Assembly (NCBI GenBank): GCA_026985095.1
Contig: JALSQW010000046.1
Span: 1-64,000, forward strand
DNA: 64,000 nucleotides
Source of the DNA: Acidimicrobiia bacterium
GTDB lineage: Bacteria; Actinomycetota; Acidimicrobiia; Spongiisociales; UBA5794
Direction of reading: 5' to 3'
The position numbers and the translations under genes are program-made. Below the pieces are notes generated by a model. That model had not been told where the DNA came from and did not search any database. It saw only the letters and a program-made list of their open reading frames with translations. Each line of letters begins with the position of its first letter. The stretch's first letter is position 1. Shown piece after piece: positions 9,152 through 17,528 of the stretch.

Positions 9152-10156
9152 GTGCAGTTCGGAGCCGTGTTCCAGACCGACCCGCCGGCACAGCGGGTCA
9201 TCGACCTGGCCAAGGAGGCCGAAGTCCTCGGCTTCAGCCACGTATGGACGTTCGATTCCCACGTGCTGTGGGAGGAACCGTTCGTCATCTACTCGCGGAT
9301 CCTCGCCGAGACCGACCGTCTCATCGTGGGTCCGCTCGTGACGAACCCCGGGACGCGGGACTGGACGGTGCTGGCGTCGCTGTTCGCAACGCTCGACGAG
9401 ATGTCGGGCGGGCGCACGATCTGCGGCATGGGGAGAGGAGACTCCGCGCTGCGCTATATCGGCCGCAAGCCGACGCGCCTGGCGACCATGTCCGAGGCGA
9501 TGAAGGTCATCAAGGGTCTCGTCGCCGGCGAGGAGGTCGACTACAAGGGCACGCCCGTCCGCATCCCCTGGCTCGACGGGGGCTGGGACCTGCCGATGTG
9601 GGTGGCCGGCTACGGGCCGAAGGCGCTCGACCTCATCGGACGGGAAGCCGACGGGTTCGTCCTCCAGCTCGCCGATCCCAAGATCCTCGAATGGACGGTC
9701 GAGACGGTCAAGACCGCGGCGTCCGATGCCGGTCGCGACCCCGACGAGCTGACCATCGCCGTAGTGGCCCCGGCGTACGTCGGCGACGACCTGGCCGCGC
9801 AATGCGAGGAGCTGCGCTGGTTCGGTGGCATGGTGGGCAACCACGTCGCCGACCTCGCCGCCCGCTACGGCGACGAGGGCACGATCCCCAGCGATCTGCT
9901 GGAGTACATCGCCGCCCGGGAGTCCTACGACTACTCCCATCACGGGAAGTCCGGCAACCCGACGACCGATTTCGTCACCGACGAGATCGTGGAACGCTTC
10001 TGCATCCTCGGGCCGGTCGACCATCACGTCGACAAGATCCGCCAGCTCGAACAGCTCGGAGCGGACCACGTGTCGCTCTACCTGATGCACGATCACATCG
10101 AAGGCACGATGGAGGCATACGGCCAGACCGTCATCCCGGCGATCAACGGTTCGTGA
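9152..10156 (+). CDS. Luciferase-like (LLM) F420-dependent oxidoreductase
   Basis: The start is GTG 9152, five bases after a perfect AGGAGG; the ATG at 9150 is out of frame. The 334-residue protein has the TIM-barrel LLM pattern (GFSHVWTFDSH near the start, LVTNPGTRDWTVLASLFATLDEMSGGRTICGMGRGDSA). It resembles the Mer-like subgroup often annotated as F420-dependent and found beside hydantoinase genes. CofG and CofH later in the window show that F420 can be made here. No dihydropyrimidine dehydrogenase is in this cluster, so this protein could carry a redox step on the ring; that is a hypothesis. Confidence 0.82.
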   Translation: MQFGAVFQTDPPAQRVIDLAKEAEVLGFSHVWTFDSHVLWEEPFVIYSRILAETDRLIVGPLVTNPGTRDWTVLASLFATLDEMSGGRTICGMGRGDSALRYIGRKPTRLATMSEAMKVIKGLVAGEEVDYKGTPVRIPWLDGGWDLPMWVAGYGPKALDLIGREADGFVLQLADPKILEWTVETVKTAASDAGRDPDELTIAVVAPAYVGDDLAAQCEELRWFGGMVGNHVADLAARYGDEGTIPSDLLEYIAARESYDYSHHGKSGNPTTDFVTDEIVERFCILGPVDHHVDKIRQLEQLGADHVSLYLMHDHIEGTMEAYGQTVIPAINGS

Positions 10157-10205
10157 CGCCGCAGTCGGGTAACCTCGTCGGACAACGATCGGAGGTCGAG
10201 GTCCG

Positions 10206-11648
10206 ATGAAGGTCATCGTCGTCGGCGTCGGCGGAACCACCCGGGAGCTCCTGCGCCGTCTCGGCGAGATGTGGGAATGCGTCCTGGTGGACACCGATCC
10301 GGATGCCATCGCCCAGGTCACCGAGATCGCCAGGGTCGAGTCCTTCGTCGGAGACGGCTCTTCCGCCCTCGTGCTGGAGCGGGCCGGTCTCGACCAGGCG
10401 GATGCTCTCGTCGCGGTGACCGACGACGACGACGTCAATCTGGAAGCGTGCCGGATCGCCCAGGAGGCGGGTGTGCTTCGCGTCATCGGCGTCGCCGCGG
10501 AGCCCGAGCGGGTCGAGGACTATCGGGATCTCGGAGTGATCGCGGTGTCGCCGGAGTCGCTCGCGGCGCGTCACATCGAAGTGCAGCTCGAACCGCGGCG
10601 GGTGGTCTCGACCGCGTTCGCCGACGGGAAGGCCGAGGCGATCGAGTTCTCGATCTCCCCCGATTCGACGGTGAAGGGCAAGCAGCTCAAGGAGCTGCAT
10701 TCGGAGACCTGGATCGTGGCGGCGATCCTGCGCCAGGGCGAGTTGATCGTTCCTCACGGGGACACCCGTCTCCAGGCCGGCGACCGTGTCACGGTCGTCG
10801 GCGCGGCGAACGACTTCGCCACGATCGTACGGACCTTCACGGCCGGCGAGGCCCGGTTCCCGCTCGGGTACGGACGCAAGGTGGCGGTGACCCTCGACTC
10901 GGAGGCCGATCTGGCCGGCCCTGTGGCCGAGGCGCTCAGCGTCGTTCGGAACTCACCGGCCGAAGAGTTGCTGGTCGTCCATCGGGATCCCGCCAGCGAA
11001 CGCGACTCGGACCGGGCAATGGCCGTCGACACCCTGCTGGAACGACTCAGGAGTCAGGCCGATGGTGTGGAGGTCGACCTCGCGCCGGAGCGACCTCCGC
11101 TCGACCAGGGGCTGATCCGACGAGTGACCACAGAGAGCGTGGGGCTCGTGGTCGTCCCCGCACCCGCCGGTGGGCAGCTGTCGGGACGACTGCGGACGGC
11201 CAGGGTCCTCAACCGCCTCGCTCCGCTCGGCAAGCCGGTGCTGCTGAGCAGGGCCACCCACCCGTACGCGTCGATCGTGGTGCCGGCTCGACGCACGCCT
11301 GCGGGAGAAGCGGCCGGGCGCGCCGGGATCGACCTGGCGAGGAGCTTCGGTGCGACCCTCGTCGGCGTGGCGGTCGTGGCGCCGACGTTCGTCGGGGAGG
11401 AGGATCTCGATGACGCCCGGAAAGCCGCCGCCTGGCTTCGCGAGGAAGCCGCGGTGCAGGGGGTTCAGGTACGACGACGGGTCCGACGCGGCAACCCCGT
11501 CCGCGTCCTGGAGGAGGCGGCGAACGAAGCGAGCCTGCTCGTCCTGGCGATGCCGCAGGTTCCGCTCGGTCCGTGGCGGCCGGGCATCACCGGGCATCTG
11601 GCGCAGCGGGCACGGGTCTCGGTCCTGCTGGTGCCGGAGCTCCGCTGA
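10206..11648 (+). CDS. RCK (TrkA-type) protein fused to two USP-like domains
   Basis: The 480-residue protein begins with a Rossmann fold (VIVVGVGGTTREL, acid at VDTD) that matches RCK-N (about 1-120). A RCK-C domain follows (about 130-215, with LQAGDRVTVVGA). The remaining 265 residues look like two universal-stress-protein domains (about 222-350 and 352-480), the second ending in SVLLVPE. RCK domains sense NAD(H) or nucleotides and gate cation transporters. The gene touches the CPA2 antiporter gene (TGATG), so it probably regulates it. A ribosome site GGAGGTCGAGG precedes ATG 10206. The combined USP architecture is less common than RCK alone. Confidence 0.78.
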   Translation: MKVIVVGVGGTTRELLRRLGEMWECVLVDTDPDAIAQVTEIARVESFVGDGSSALVLERAGLDQADALVAVTDDDDVNLEACRIAQEAGVLRVIGVAAEPERVEDYRDLGVIAVSPESLAARHIEVQLEPRRVVSTAFADGKAEAIEFSISPDSTVKGKQLKELHSETWIVAAILRQGELIVPHGDTRLQAGDRVTVVGAANDFATIVRTFTAGEARFPLGYGRKVAVTLDSEADLAGPVAEALSVVRNSPAEELLVVHRDPASERDSDRAMAVDTLLERLRSQADGVEVDLAPERPPLDQGLIRRVTTESVGLVVVPAPAGGQLSGRLRTARVLNRLAPLGKPVLLSRATHPYASIVVPARRTPAGEAAGRAGIDLARSFGATLVGVAVVAPTFVGEEDLDDARKAAAWLREEAAVQGVQVRRRVRRGNPVRVLEEAANEASLLVLAMPQVPLGPWRPGITGHLAQRARVSVLLVPELR

Positions 11649-12886
11649 TGCCGCTCCTGGCGGCCGAGACGGGGATCGTCCCGGGTGCACCGACGTTCGT
11701 GGCCATCGGGCTGGGTGCGTTCCTCCTGCCGATCGTCGCTCGCCGGATCGGGGTTCCGTCGGTCGTCCTGGAGATCCTCTACGGCGTCCTCATCGGTCCG
11801 TCGGTGTTCGGGCTGATCGCCGCCAGCTCGACCGAGGAGGGGTTCGTGCTGGTCCTCGGAGAACTCGGATTGCTGCTCCTGATGTTCCTCGCCGGGTTCG
11901 AGATCGATTTCGCCCGTCTCGAACGGGAAGGGCCGATCCCGATCCTGTGGGGCCTGGTCTACTTCGTGCTGGTCCTCGCAGCGGCCTGGATCGGCTTCGG
12001 GTTCATGGGGATGGAGACCTTCGAGCAGCGTCTCTTCCTGACGTTGCTCGTCTCCGCGGCATCCCTGGGGATCATCATCCCCGCCCTTCGCGCCACCGGC
12101 CGGATCAACACCCGGCTCGGTCAGGTCGCGATCGTCGCCGGCGTCATCGCCGAGTTCCTGTCCGCCACGGGCCTGGTCGGCTTCGGGATCGTGGTGGAGA
12201 ACGGGGTCGGCATCCGGCTCCTGGGCATCCCCGTGTTCGCCGTGGTCGTCCTGGTGACCCTGGCGACGATGCGGAGGGTGGCCTGGTGGTACCCGGAGTA
12301 CGCGGAGCGCATGTTCGCCAGCCACGATCCCGACGAGATGGGGATCCGTGCCAGCCTCGCCCTCCTCTTGGTGCTCGTCGGGATCTCCCTGGGCCTCGGC
12401 ATCGATCCGATCCTGGGCGCGTTCTTCGCCGGAGCGCTCTTCACCTACGTGTTCCGCAACAGCGGCGACCTCGAGACCAGGTTGTCCGGGTTCGCCTACG
12501 GGTTCTTCATCCCGATCTTCTTCATCAGCGTCGGGATCCGGTTCCCCCTCGACGTGCTCGAGGACCCGTCGGTGCTGGCCGGTTCCGCCGCCCTCATCGG
12601 CGTGGCCATCGTGGCCAAGCTGCTGCCCGCCCCCGTGTTCTTGTGGCGTGGACTGACGATGCGGGAAGCCTTCGCCGCCGGGGTGCTGCTCGCCGGACAA
12701 CTGTCGGTCGTGATCGCCCTCGCCGAGTTCGGGGTCCAGGTCGGGGTCATCGACGACCGCCTCGCGGCCGGTGCCATCCTCCTGGTCGGCGTGACGGCGA
12801 TCGCGTCGCCGATCGTCTTCCGGATGGTGATGCCGGGGATCGCCGACGTCGATGAGGGAGCCTCCGCCGACGTCGAGTTGCGGTGA
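11648..12886 (+). CDS. CPA2-family monovalent cation:proton antiporter (KefB-like)
   Basis: The 412-residue integral membrane protein has about twelve hydrophobic segments and the CPA2 pattern: GVLIGPSVFGLI near residue 50, GELGLLLLMFLAGFEID near 75, and IGAFFAGALF/IPIFFISVGI later. Such carriers exchange K+ or Na+ for protons. It lacks a C-terminal RCK domain; the separate RCK/USP gene directly upstream, sharing one base, supplies it. The 3' end overlaps the start of the FlgM-like frame by four bases. Substrate ion cannot be told from sequence. Confidence 0.87.
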   Translation: MPLLAAETGIVPGAPTFVAIGLGAFLLPIVARRIGVPSVVLEILYGVLIGPSVFGLIAASSTEEGFVLVLGELGLLLLMFLAGFEIDFARLEREGPIPILWGLVYFVLVLAAAWIGFGFMGMETFEQRLFLTLLVSAASLGIIIPALRATGRINTRLGQVAIVAGVIAEFLSATGLVGFGIVVENGVGIRLLGIPVFAVVVLVTLATMRRVAWWYPEYAERMFASHDPDEMGIRASLALLLVLVGISLGLGIDPILGAFFAGALFTYVFRNSGDLETRLSGFAYGFFIPIFFISVGIRFPLDVLEDPSVLAGSAALIGVAIVAKLLPAPVFLWRGLTMREAFAAGVLLAGQLSVVIALAEFGVQVGVIDDRLAAGAILLVGVTAIASPIVFRMVMPGIADVDEGASADVELR

Positions 12887-13461
12887 CGACCGGCGGCGAG
12901 CGGGCCGGCAGGATCGAGTCGCTGCGGGCGGCCATCGCCGCAGGGGCCTACGCGATCGATCCGGACGTGGTCGCCGAGGCGATCCTCGAGCGTCTCGTGG
13001 CGTCAGACGCCGTGGATCTCCTCGATCCCGTCCTGTGCGGTCCGGTGCTCCATGCGAGCGGCGATGGTGGAGACCGCCACCACGAAGACGGCGGCGACCA
13101 GACCGATGACCAAGGCAACCGCGAGGCTGTCATCGGGGCGTCCGAGGACGGTCGAGTCGACGCCGTCGGGCCACGGCCACAGGACCCGCATGGATCCGAC
13201 CATGAGCCCGATCAAGACCGCCATGACCGAGTCGTAGTGCTCGTCGAGGGCCCAATGGAGGCCCTGGGAGAAGAGCGCGAGTCCGACGACCGTGCCCAGC
13301 ACGAAGATCCCCAGGGACAGGACGTCGCGGTCGGTGACGGCGCCGAGTACCGGCCCGTACATCCCCAACATGACGAGGATGAACGAACCGCTGATCCCGG
13401 GGAGGATCATGGCGCAGATGGCGACCGCGCCGGCTCCGAAGAACGCCCACGGCGCCGGTGA
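12883..13461 (+). CDS. FlgM-like anti-sigma domain ORF reading through into antisense of DUF368 (doubtful 3' end)
   Basis: A GTGA overlap with the antiporter gene begins a frame whose first 41 codons look like the FlgM C-terminal helices (RIESLRAAIAAGAYAIDPD followed by VVAEAILERL). FlgM proteins normally stop right after this. Here no stop occurs and the frame runs 450 bases more, antisense to the DUF368 gene, giving a low-complexity acidic and charged tail typical of shadow frames. Either the native stop was lost, or only the first part matters. No flagellar genes are visible. The domain call is moderate; a real 192-residue product is doubtful. Confidence 0.35.
   Translation: MTTGGERAGRIESLRAAIAAGAYAIDPDVVAEAILERLVASDAVDLLDPVLCGPVLHASGDGGDRHHEDGGDQTDDQGNREAVIGASEDGRVDAVGPRPQDPHGSDHEPDQDRHDRVVVLVEGPMEALGEERESDDRAQHEDPQGQDVAVGDGAEYRPVHPQHDEDERTADPGEDHGADGDRAGSEERPRRR
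12999..13011. terminator. Palindrome at the convergent gene junction
   Basis: GGCGTC-A-GACGCC is a perfect inverted repeat that spans the DUF368 stop codon and the expected end of the FlgM-like domain. It may form a small stem acting as part of a bidirectional terminator. It lacks a U tract, so this is a weak call. Confidence 0.25.
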
Positions 13462-13935
13462 CGAGAGCTGAGCCACGACCTCGTCGGTGGTTCCCGGTCG
13501 GAGCCCGAGGACGACGAAGACCCCGACGGCGGTGGCCGCCATGATGGTGAGCCGGGTCGCGTCGCGGCGTTCGAGGAGCTGCCAGGTGATGACCACCGAG
13601 CCGGCCACCAGGCCGGTGAAGAGGGCGGCCATCTCGATGGGACGGTCGGCGAGGGTCCGCTCCAGGACGTGGGAGAGGGCGAGCACCGCCAGACCGATCC
13701 CGGCCACGAGCGAGAGCACGAAGTTCCATTCCACCCGACGCAGCGTCGACATCCCGCCGCCGAGGTCGCCGCGGAGGAATCGCCCGAGGGCCGACGAAGC
13801 GGTGCTGATGGAGCGGACGAGGCGCCGGTAGATCCCCAGGACCAGCGCCACGGTACCGCCCGAGACGCCGGGGACGATGTCGGCGGCGCCCATGAGGAAG
13901 CCGCGGGCGACCGAGGTGGGGATCTCGCGGACCAT
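13003..13935 (-). CDS. DUF368 membrane protein, probable undecaprenyl phosphate transporter
   Basis: The 310-residue protein opens with GFLMGAADIVPGVSGGTVALVLGIY, the hallmark of DUF368, and has a second inverted copy of the motif (MILPGISGSFILVMLGMY) in its middle, with about eight to ten membrane segments. DUF368 proteins have been shown in other bacteria to recycle undecaprenyl phosphate across the membrane for wall synthesis. A TAGACT box six bases before the ATG suggests leaderless transcription. It is convergent with the antiporter operon and divergent from dtd. Confidence 0.88.
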   Translation of the reverse strand: MVREIPTSVARGFLMGAADIVPGVSGGTVALVLGIYRRLVRSISTASSALGRFLRGDLGGGMSTLRRVEWNFVLSLVAGIGLAVLALSHVLERTLADRPIEMAALFTGLVAGSVVITWQLLERRDATRLTIMAATAVGVFVVLGLRPGTTDEVVAQLSSPAPWAFFGAGAVAICAMILPGISGSFILVMLGMYGPVLGAVTDRDVLSLGIFVLGTVVGLALFSQGLHWALDEHYDSVMAVLIGLMVGSMRVLWPWPDGVDSTVLGRPDDSLAVALVIGLVAAVFVVAVSTIAARMEHRTAQDGIEEIHGV

Positions 13936-13941
13936 GGCGGC

Positions 13942-13947
13942 AGTCTA
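13942..13947 (-). promoter_or_regulatory. -10 box (TAGACT) of the DUF368 gene
   Basis: Read on the minus strand, TAGACT ends six bases before the ATG at 13935. This supports that start and a leaderless mRNA. Confidence 0.45.
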
Positions 13948-13999
13948 CGGGGACCCGCGGTGGAGGCGGTAGGTTTGTGGCTCGTCGGCGAGGAGGCGT

Positions 14000-14455
14000 A
14001 TGCGGTCGGTCGTGCAGCGGGTCACCGAGGCGTCGGTGTCGGTCGACGGCGTCGTCGTCGGGAGCATCGGACCGGGACTCGTGGCGTTCGTGGGCGTTGC
14101 CCCCGACGACACGCCGGCGGATGCCGCGGCGCTGGCGGCGAAGCTGGCGACACTGAGGGTCTTCCCCGATGCTCCTGCTGCGACCGGCCGCTGCGTGCGG
14201 GACGTCGCGGGTTCGGTGCTGGTCGTCTCCCAGTTCACGTTGCTCGCCGACGTCCGGAAGGGTCGGCGGCCGTCGTTCGCCGCCGCCGCACCGCCAGAGG
14301 TGGCGGAGCCGTTGGTGGGAGAGGTGGCTCGGTGTCTCACCGACCTCGGGGTTCCCGTGGCGTCCGGCCGGTTCGGTGCTTCGATGGTCGTCGAGGTGGT
14401 CAACGACGGGCCCTTCACGTTGGTCTTGGAGATCGTCGACGGGAAGGTGCGTTGA
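14000..14455 (+). CDS. dtd: D-aminoacyl-tRNA deacylase
   Basis: The 151-residue protein has the DTD fold with MRSVVQRVTEASVSVDG at the start, the SQFTLLAD motif near residue 76 and the cis-GlyPro motif NDGPFTLVLE near the end. It hydrolyses D-amino acids wrongly attached to tRNA, protecting translation. The ATG is preceded by AGGAGG only three bases away and by a TAGGTT -10 box at 13970-13975, giving a short leader. Its last 41 bases overlap the end of the convergent adnB-like gene. Confidence 0.93.
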   Translation: MRSVVQRVTEASVSVDGVVVGSIGPGLVAFVGVAPDDTPADAAALAAKLATLRVFPDAPAATGRCVRDVAGSVLVVSQFTLLADVRKGRRPSFAAAAPPEVAEPLVGEVARCLTDLGVPVASGRFGASMVVEVVNDGPFTLVLEIVDGKVR

Positions 14456-17400
14456 CCCAACGGCGCCCGGCATCGCAGAAGGCGAGGAAGTCGCACGTCC
14501 GGCAGGCCTCCGAGGGGGATGGTTCGTGATGGAGGGCGGCGGCGCGTTCGGCCAGGGATGCGATCGTCTCGTGGGTCTCGTCGAGGAGGTGCCGGTCGAG
14601 GTCGACGGACTCCTCCTCGGGTTCGGGGCCCCCGAAGTAGGCGAAGGTGAGGGTGAGCGCGTCGGGTCGGGTGACCGACACCGCGCCGAGGTCGACGGCG
14701 ACGGCGTACGCCTGGAGCTGCACCCACCGTTCGGGACGGTTCGCTCTCCGGCCCGACTTGTAGTCGACGATCTCCCAATGGGAGTCGCCTCGATCGTAGA
14801 TGGCGTCGATGCGACCTCGGAGACGGACCGGCCCCACCGGCACATCGATCGAGACCTCGGTGAACAGCGGTGGTGAGGCGGCGAACCGCGACCGGGTGAA
14901 CGTGTCGTAGGGGTCCGTCGTCGGTGGATGCTCCTGCCCGGGCGCAGCCACCGCGTCGTAGGCATCCGGATCGAGGTCCTCGAACGGCAGCTTCCCGAGG
15001 TTGTGGAGCTCGACCCGGCGATGGAACTCGATGCCGCGCCGGAACCACGGGCTGGGACGTCGTGGAAGGTGATCGATCTCGGCGAACGCGAACCGGCGTG
15101 GACACGATGCCAAGGTCATCAATCCGGTGACCGAGACGTCGGTGGGGCGCGCGTGGGCAGGGGGAGCCACCGAGGGGAGCCGCGCGAGCGCGTCGCGTAG
15201 CTGGCGTCCCATCTCGTCGACCACGGCCACCTCCATGTCGTCGGGGATCGGGAGCGTGCCTCCGGCCGCGCGGTCGTGCAAGGCGGCGCGCCAACCCGCT
15301 GCGAAGAGCGGATCGGGCGGGGCGCCCGTCCCCGCGTCGACGGCGTCGAGATCGGGAGCCTCACCGGGGTCGGGGGTCTCGACGAGCGCTTCGGTCGCCG
15401 GATGTTGGGCGATGATCTCGAACAGGGCGGAAGGCGAGTTGGGGCGGCGGCGGCCCGGCTCCCACCAGGCTCCGGAGGCGATGAGGACATGGCGGGCGCG
15501 CGTGGTGGCGACGTACGCGGTACGCCACTCCTGGGAGAGGTGGTGCTCGCGCAACAGTCGTGAACGATGCGACGGGTCGGCGGCCGAGGCGAGGTCGGGG
15601 AGGTGCTCGGCGTCGAGTCGGAGCTCATAGGGCAAGAAGCGCGCCCGAGCGGTGGGATCGTCGTAGATGGCGGCTCGCGACGGGAACGTGTCCGTGGCGA
15701 GCGACGGCAACACGACCACGTCCCATTCCAGTCCCTTGGCGCGGTGGACGGTGGATAGGGACACGGCGTCCTCGTTCGAGACGGTGGCGGTGTCGAGCTC
15801 GGCGTCGTCGGCGCCTTCGGCCAGCACGTCGAGGTAGGCCAGGAAGCCGTCGAGGGATGGGCGTCCTTCGAGCGGGGACCAGCTCTCGGCAAGATCGAGG
15901 AAGCGATACAGGTCGAGTCTGGTCGACAACGCCTTGCCGGGTGCCATCGCGGCGATCTCCTTCCAGGCGTCCATGGTGTCGAGGACACGTCGGGAGAGCT
16001 CGACGAGGGTGAGGCTCTGGGCGGCGGCCAGGAGATCCCGGTACTCGTCACGGAAGGCGCGGAGACGGACTACGGCGTCGTCGTCGAGGCCGGTCACGTC
16101 GTCCAGGCGGTCGATCGCCTCCAACAGGGGCCAGCCCGGCGCGGCTTCGGTGTCGGTGGGGGAACGCCCCTGGGCGGCGATCCAGGCATGCAACGGCGCC
16201 AGATCCCCGAAGCCGAGCCGGTAGCGGCCGCCGAAGAGGATCCTGACCAGCGCCGCCGAGTCGTCGGGAGCCCGCAGGATGCGCAACCACGCATGGAGGT
16301 CGGCGACCTCGGGCACGTCGAGGAGACCTCCGAGGGACACGACCTCGACGGGGATGTCCTCGGCTTCCAGGGCGAGGCGGATGCCGTGCATCGTCTTGTT
16401 CTTCCGCACCAGGACGGCCATCGAACCCCACGGGGTACCGAGGTCGTGGTAGTGGATGAGGCGACGAGCGATCCAGGTGGCTTCGTCGTGCGAGGTCCGG
16501 AACCACCCGGTCTGGACGGTCCCGGGGCCTGCGTCGTCGCGGGGCCGCAGCGGGGGGACGGCGTCTGGGCTTCCGATCTTCCGCTTGACGCGTTCGGCGA
16601 TGTCGATGATGGCCCTGTCGGACCGACGGTTGAGCGTGAGCGGGAGGGTGGGGGCCGGTTCCCCGTCGCTGGTCGGGAAGTGCCGAGGGAACGACGCGAA
16701 GTTGCCGAGCGACGCCCCCCGCCATTCGTAGATCGTCTGGTCGGGATCTCCCACGGCGGTCACCGGGAAGCCCGGACCGAGGAGTGTCTGGAGGAGGCGG
16801 CGCTGCCCGGGGTCGGTGTCCTGGTACTCGTCGAGGAGCACCATCTCGTAGCGGTCGCGGATCCGAGCTGCGACCTGGGGATGCTCGGTGAGCAGGCGGT
16901 GGGCGAGCCGGATCAGGTCTCCGTGGTCGAGAACCCCGAGGCGGCGCTTGGCGGTCTCGTAGGCCCGGACGATGCCGACCAGATCGAGGCGCTGAGCCCA
17001 CACGTCGTCGCGTTCGTCGGGAGGTGGGGCGATGGCTTCGAGGTCGTCGGCGGTCGCCAGGTTGTCGGCGAGTTGCCGCAGGAGGGTCGCTGCCTCGGCG
17101 ATCCGAGAGGGGGGGTGGGTCAGGTCGATCGTGCGGCCCCCGGCGGTACGGAGGGCCTCGTCGAGGAGTTGGCGCTGATAGCCAGCGCCGATGACGGCCG
17201 CTGCGCGTTCGACGCCGACGAGGGCCCCGTGATCGAGGAGCAGCGAGTAGGCGAAGCCGTGGTAGGTCGTGACCATCACCTCTCTTCCGGTTGCCGTCAG
17301 CTCGGGGAGCTGTTCGCGCAGCCGGTCGGCGAGCTCCTCGGCGGCCTTGTTCGTGAAGGTGAGTCCGACCGCCCGTTCCGGAGCCAGCCCCTCGGCGATG

Positions 17401-17528
17401 GCGGTGGCGAGGCGGAGGACGATGGTCGTGGTCTTCCCGGTGCCCGCGCCGGCGGCCACGCGCAGCGGGGAGGCTCGGTGGCGGACGATGGCGAGCTGTT
17501 CGGTGGTCAGATCGTCGAGTCCGATCAT
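14415..17528 (-). CDS. adnB: AdnB-like UvrD-type helicase with C-terminal Fe-S nuclease domain
   Basis: The 1037-residue protein has superfamily 1 helicase motifs: Walker A AGAGTGKTTT near residue 26, DEYQDTDPGQRRL, GDPDQTIYEWRGA, STVHRAKGLEWD and ATTRARHVL. A RecB-type nuclease domain follows with IVDYKSGRR, bracketed by a Cys in SCPRRFAF and a C-x2-C-x5-C set (ACRTCDFLAFC), the AddB-like Fe-S pattern. Length and layout match AdnB, which with AdnA resects double-strand breaks in actinobacteria. The ATG overlaps the adnA-like stop by four bases. Upstream in-frame starts would lie inside adnA. The tail overlaps dtd. Confidence 0.82.
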   Translation of the reverse strand: MIGLDDLTTEQLAIVRHRASPLRVAAGAGTGKTTTIVLRLATAIAEGLAPERAVGLTFTNKAAEELADRLREQLPELTATGREVMVTTYHGFAYSLLLDHGALVGVERAAAVIGAGYQRQLLDEALRTAGGRTIDLTHPPSRIAEAATLLRQLADNLATADDLEAIAPPPDERDDVWAQRLDLVGIVRAYETAKRRLGVLDHGDLIRLAHRLLTEHPQVAARIRDRYEMVLLDEYQDTDPGQRRLLQTLLGPGFPVTAVGDPDQTIYEWRGASLGNFASFPRHFPTSDGEPAPTLPLTLNRRSDRAIIDIAERVKRKIGSPDAVPPLRPRDDAGPGTVQTGWFRTSHDEATWIARRLIHYHDLGTPWGSMAVLVRKNKTMHGIRLALEAEDIPVEVVSLGGLLDVPEVADLHAWLRILRAPDDSAALVRILFGGRYRLGFGDLAPLHAWIAAQGRSPTDTEAAPGWPLLEAIDRLDDVTGLDDDAVVRLRAFRDEYRDLLAAAQSLTLVELSRRVLDTMDAWKEIAAMAPGKALSTRLDLYRFLDLAESWSPLEGRPSLDGFLAYLDVLAEGADDAELDTATVSNEDAVSLSTVHRAKGLEWDVVVLPSLATDTFPSRAAIYDDPTARARFLPYELRLDAEHLPDLASAADPSHRSRLLREHHLSQEWRTAYVATTRARHVLIASGAWWEPGRRRPNSPSALFEIIAQHPATEALVETPDPGEAPDLDAVDAGTGAPPDPLFAAGWRAALHDRAAGGTLPIPDDMEVAVVDEMGRQLRDALARLPSVAPPAHARPTDVSVTGLMTLASCPRRFAFAEIDHLPRRPSPWFRRGIEFHRRVELHNLGKLPFEDLDPDAYDAVAAPGQEHPPTTDPYDTFTRSRFAASPPLFTEVSIDVPVGPVRLRGRIDAIYDRGDSHWEIVDYKSGRRANRPERWVQLQAYAVAVDLGAVSVTRPDALTLTFAYFGGPEPEEESVDLDRHLLDETHETIASLAERAAALHHEPSPSEACRTCDFLAFCDAGRRWVNAPSRRRSPRPT

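Noticed and set aside
9150-9341. ATG at 9150 as the start of the oxidoreductase
   Set aside because: It is out of frame; GTG 9152 two bases later has the correct frame and a well-spaced AGGAGG.
11465-12700. 411-codon minus-strand frame opposite the antiporter
   Set aside because: Low-complexity Glu/Asp/His/Gln composition with no domain; the plus strand holds an intact membrane protein.
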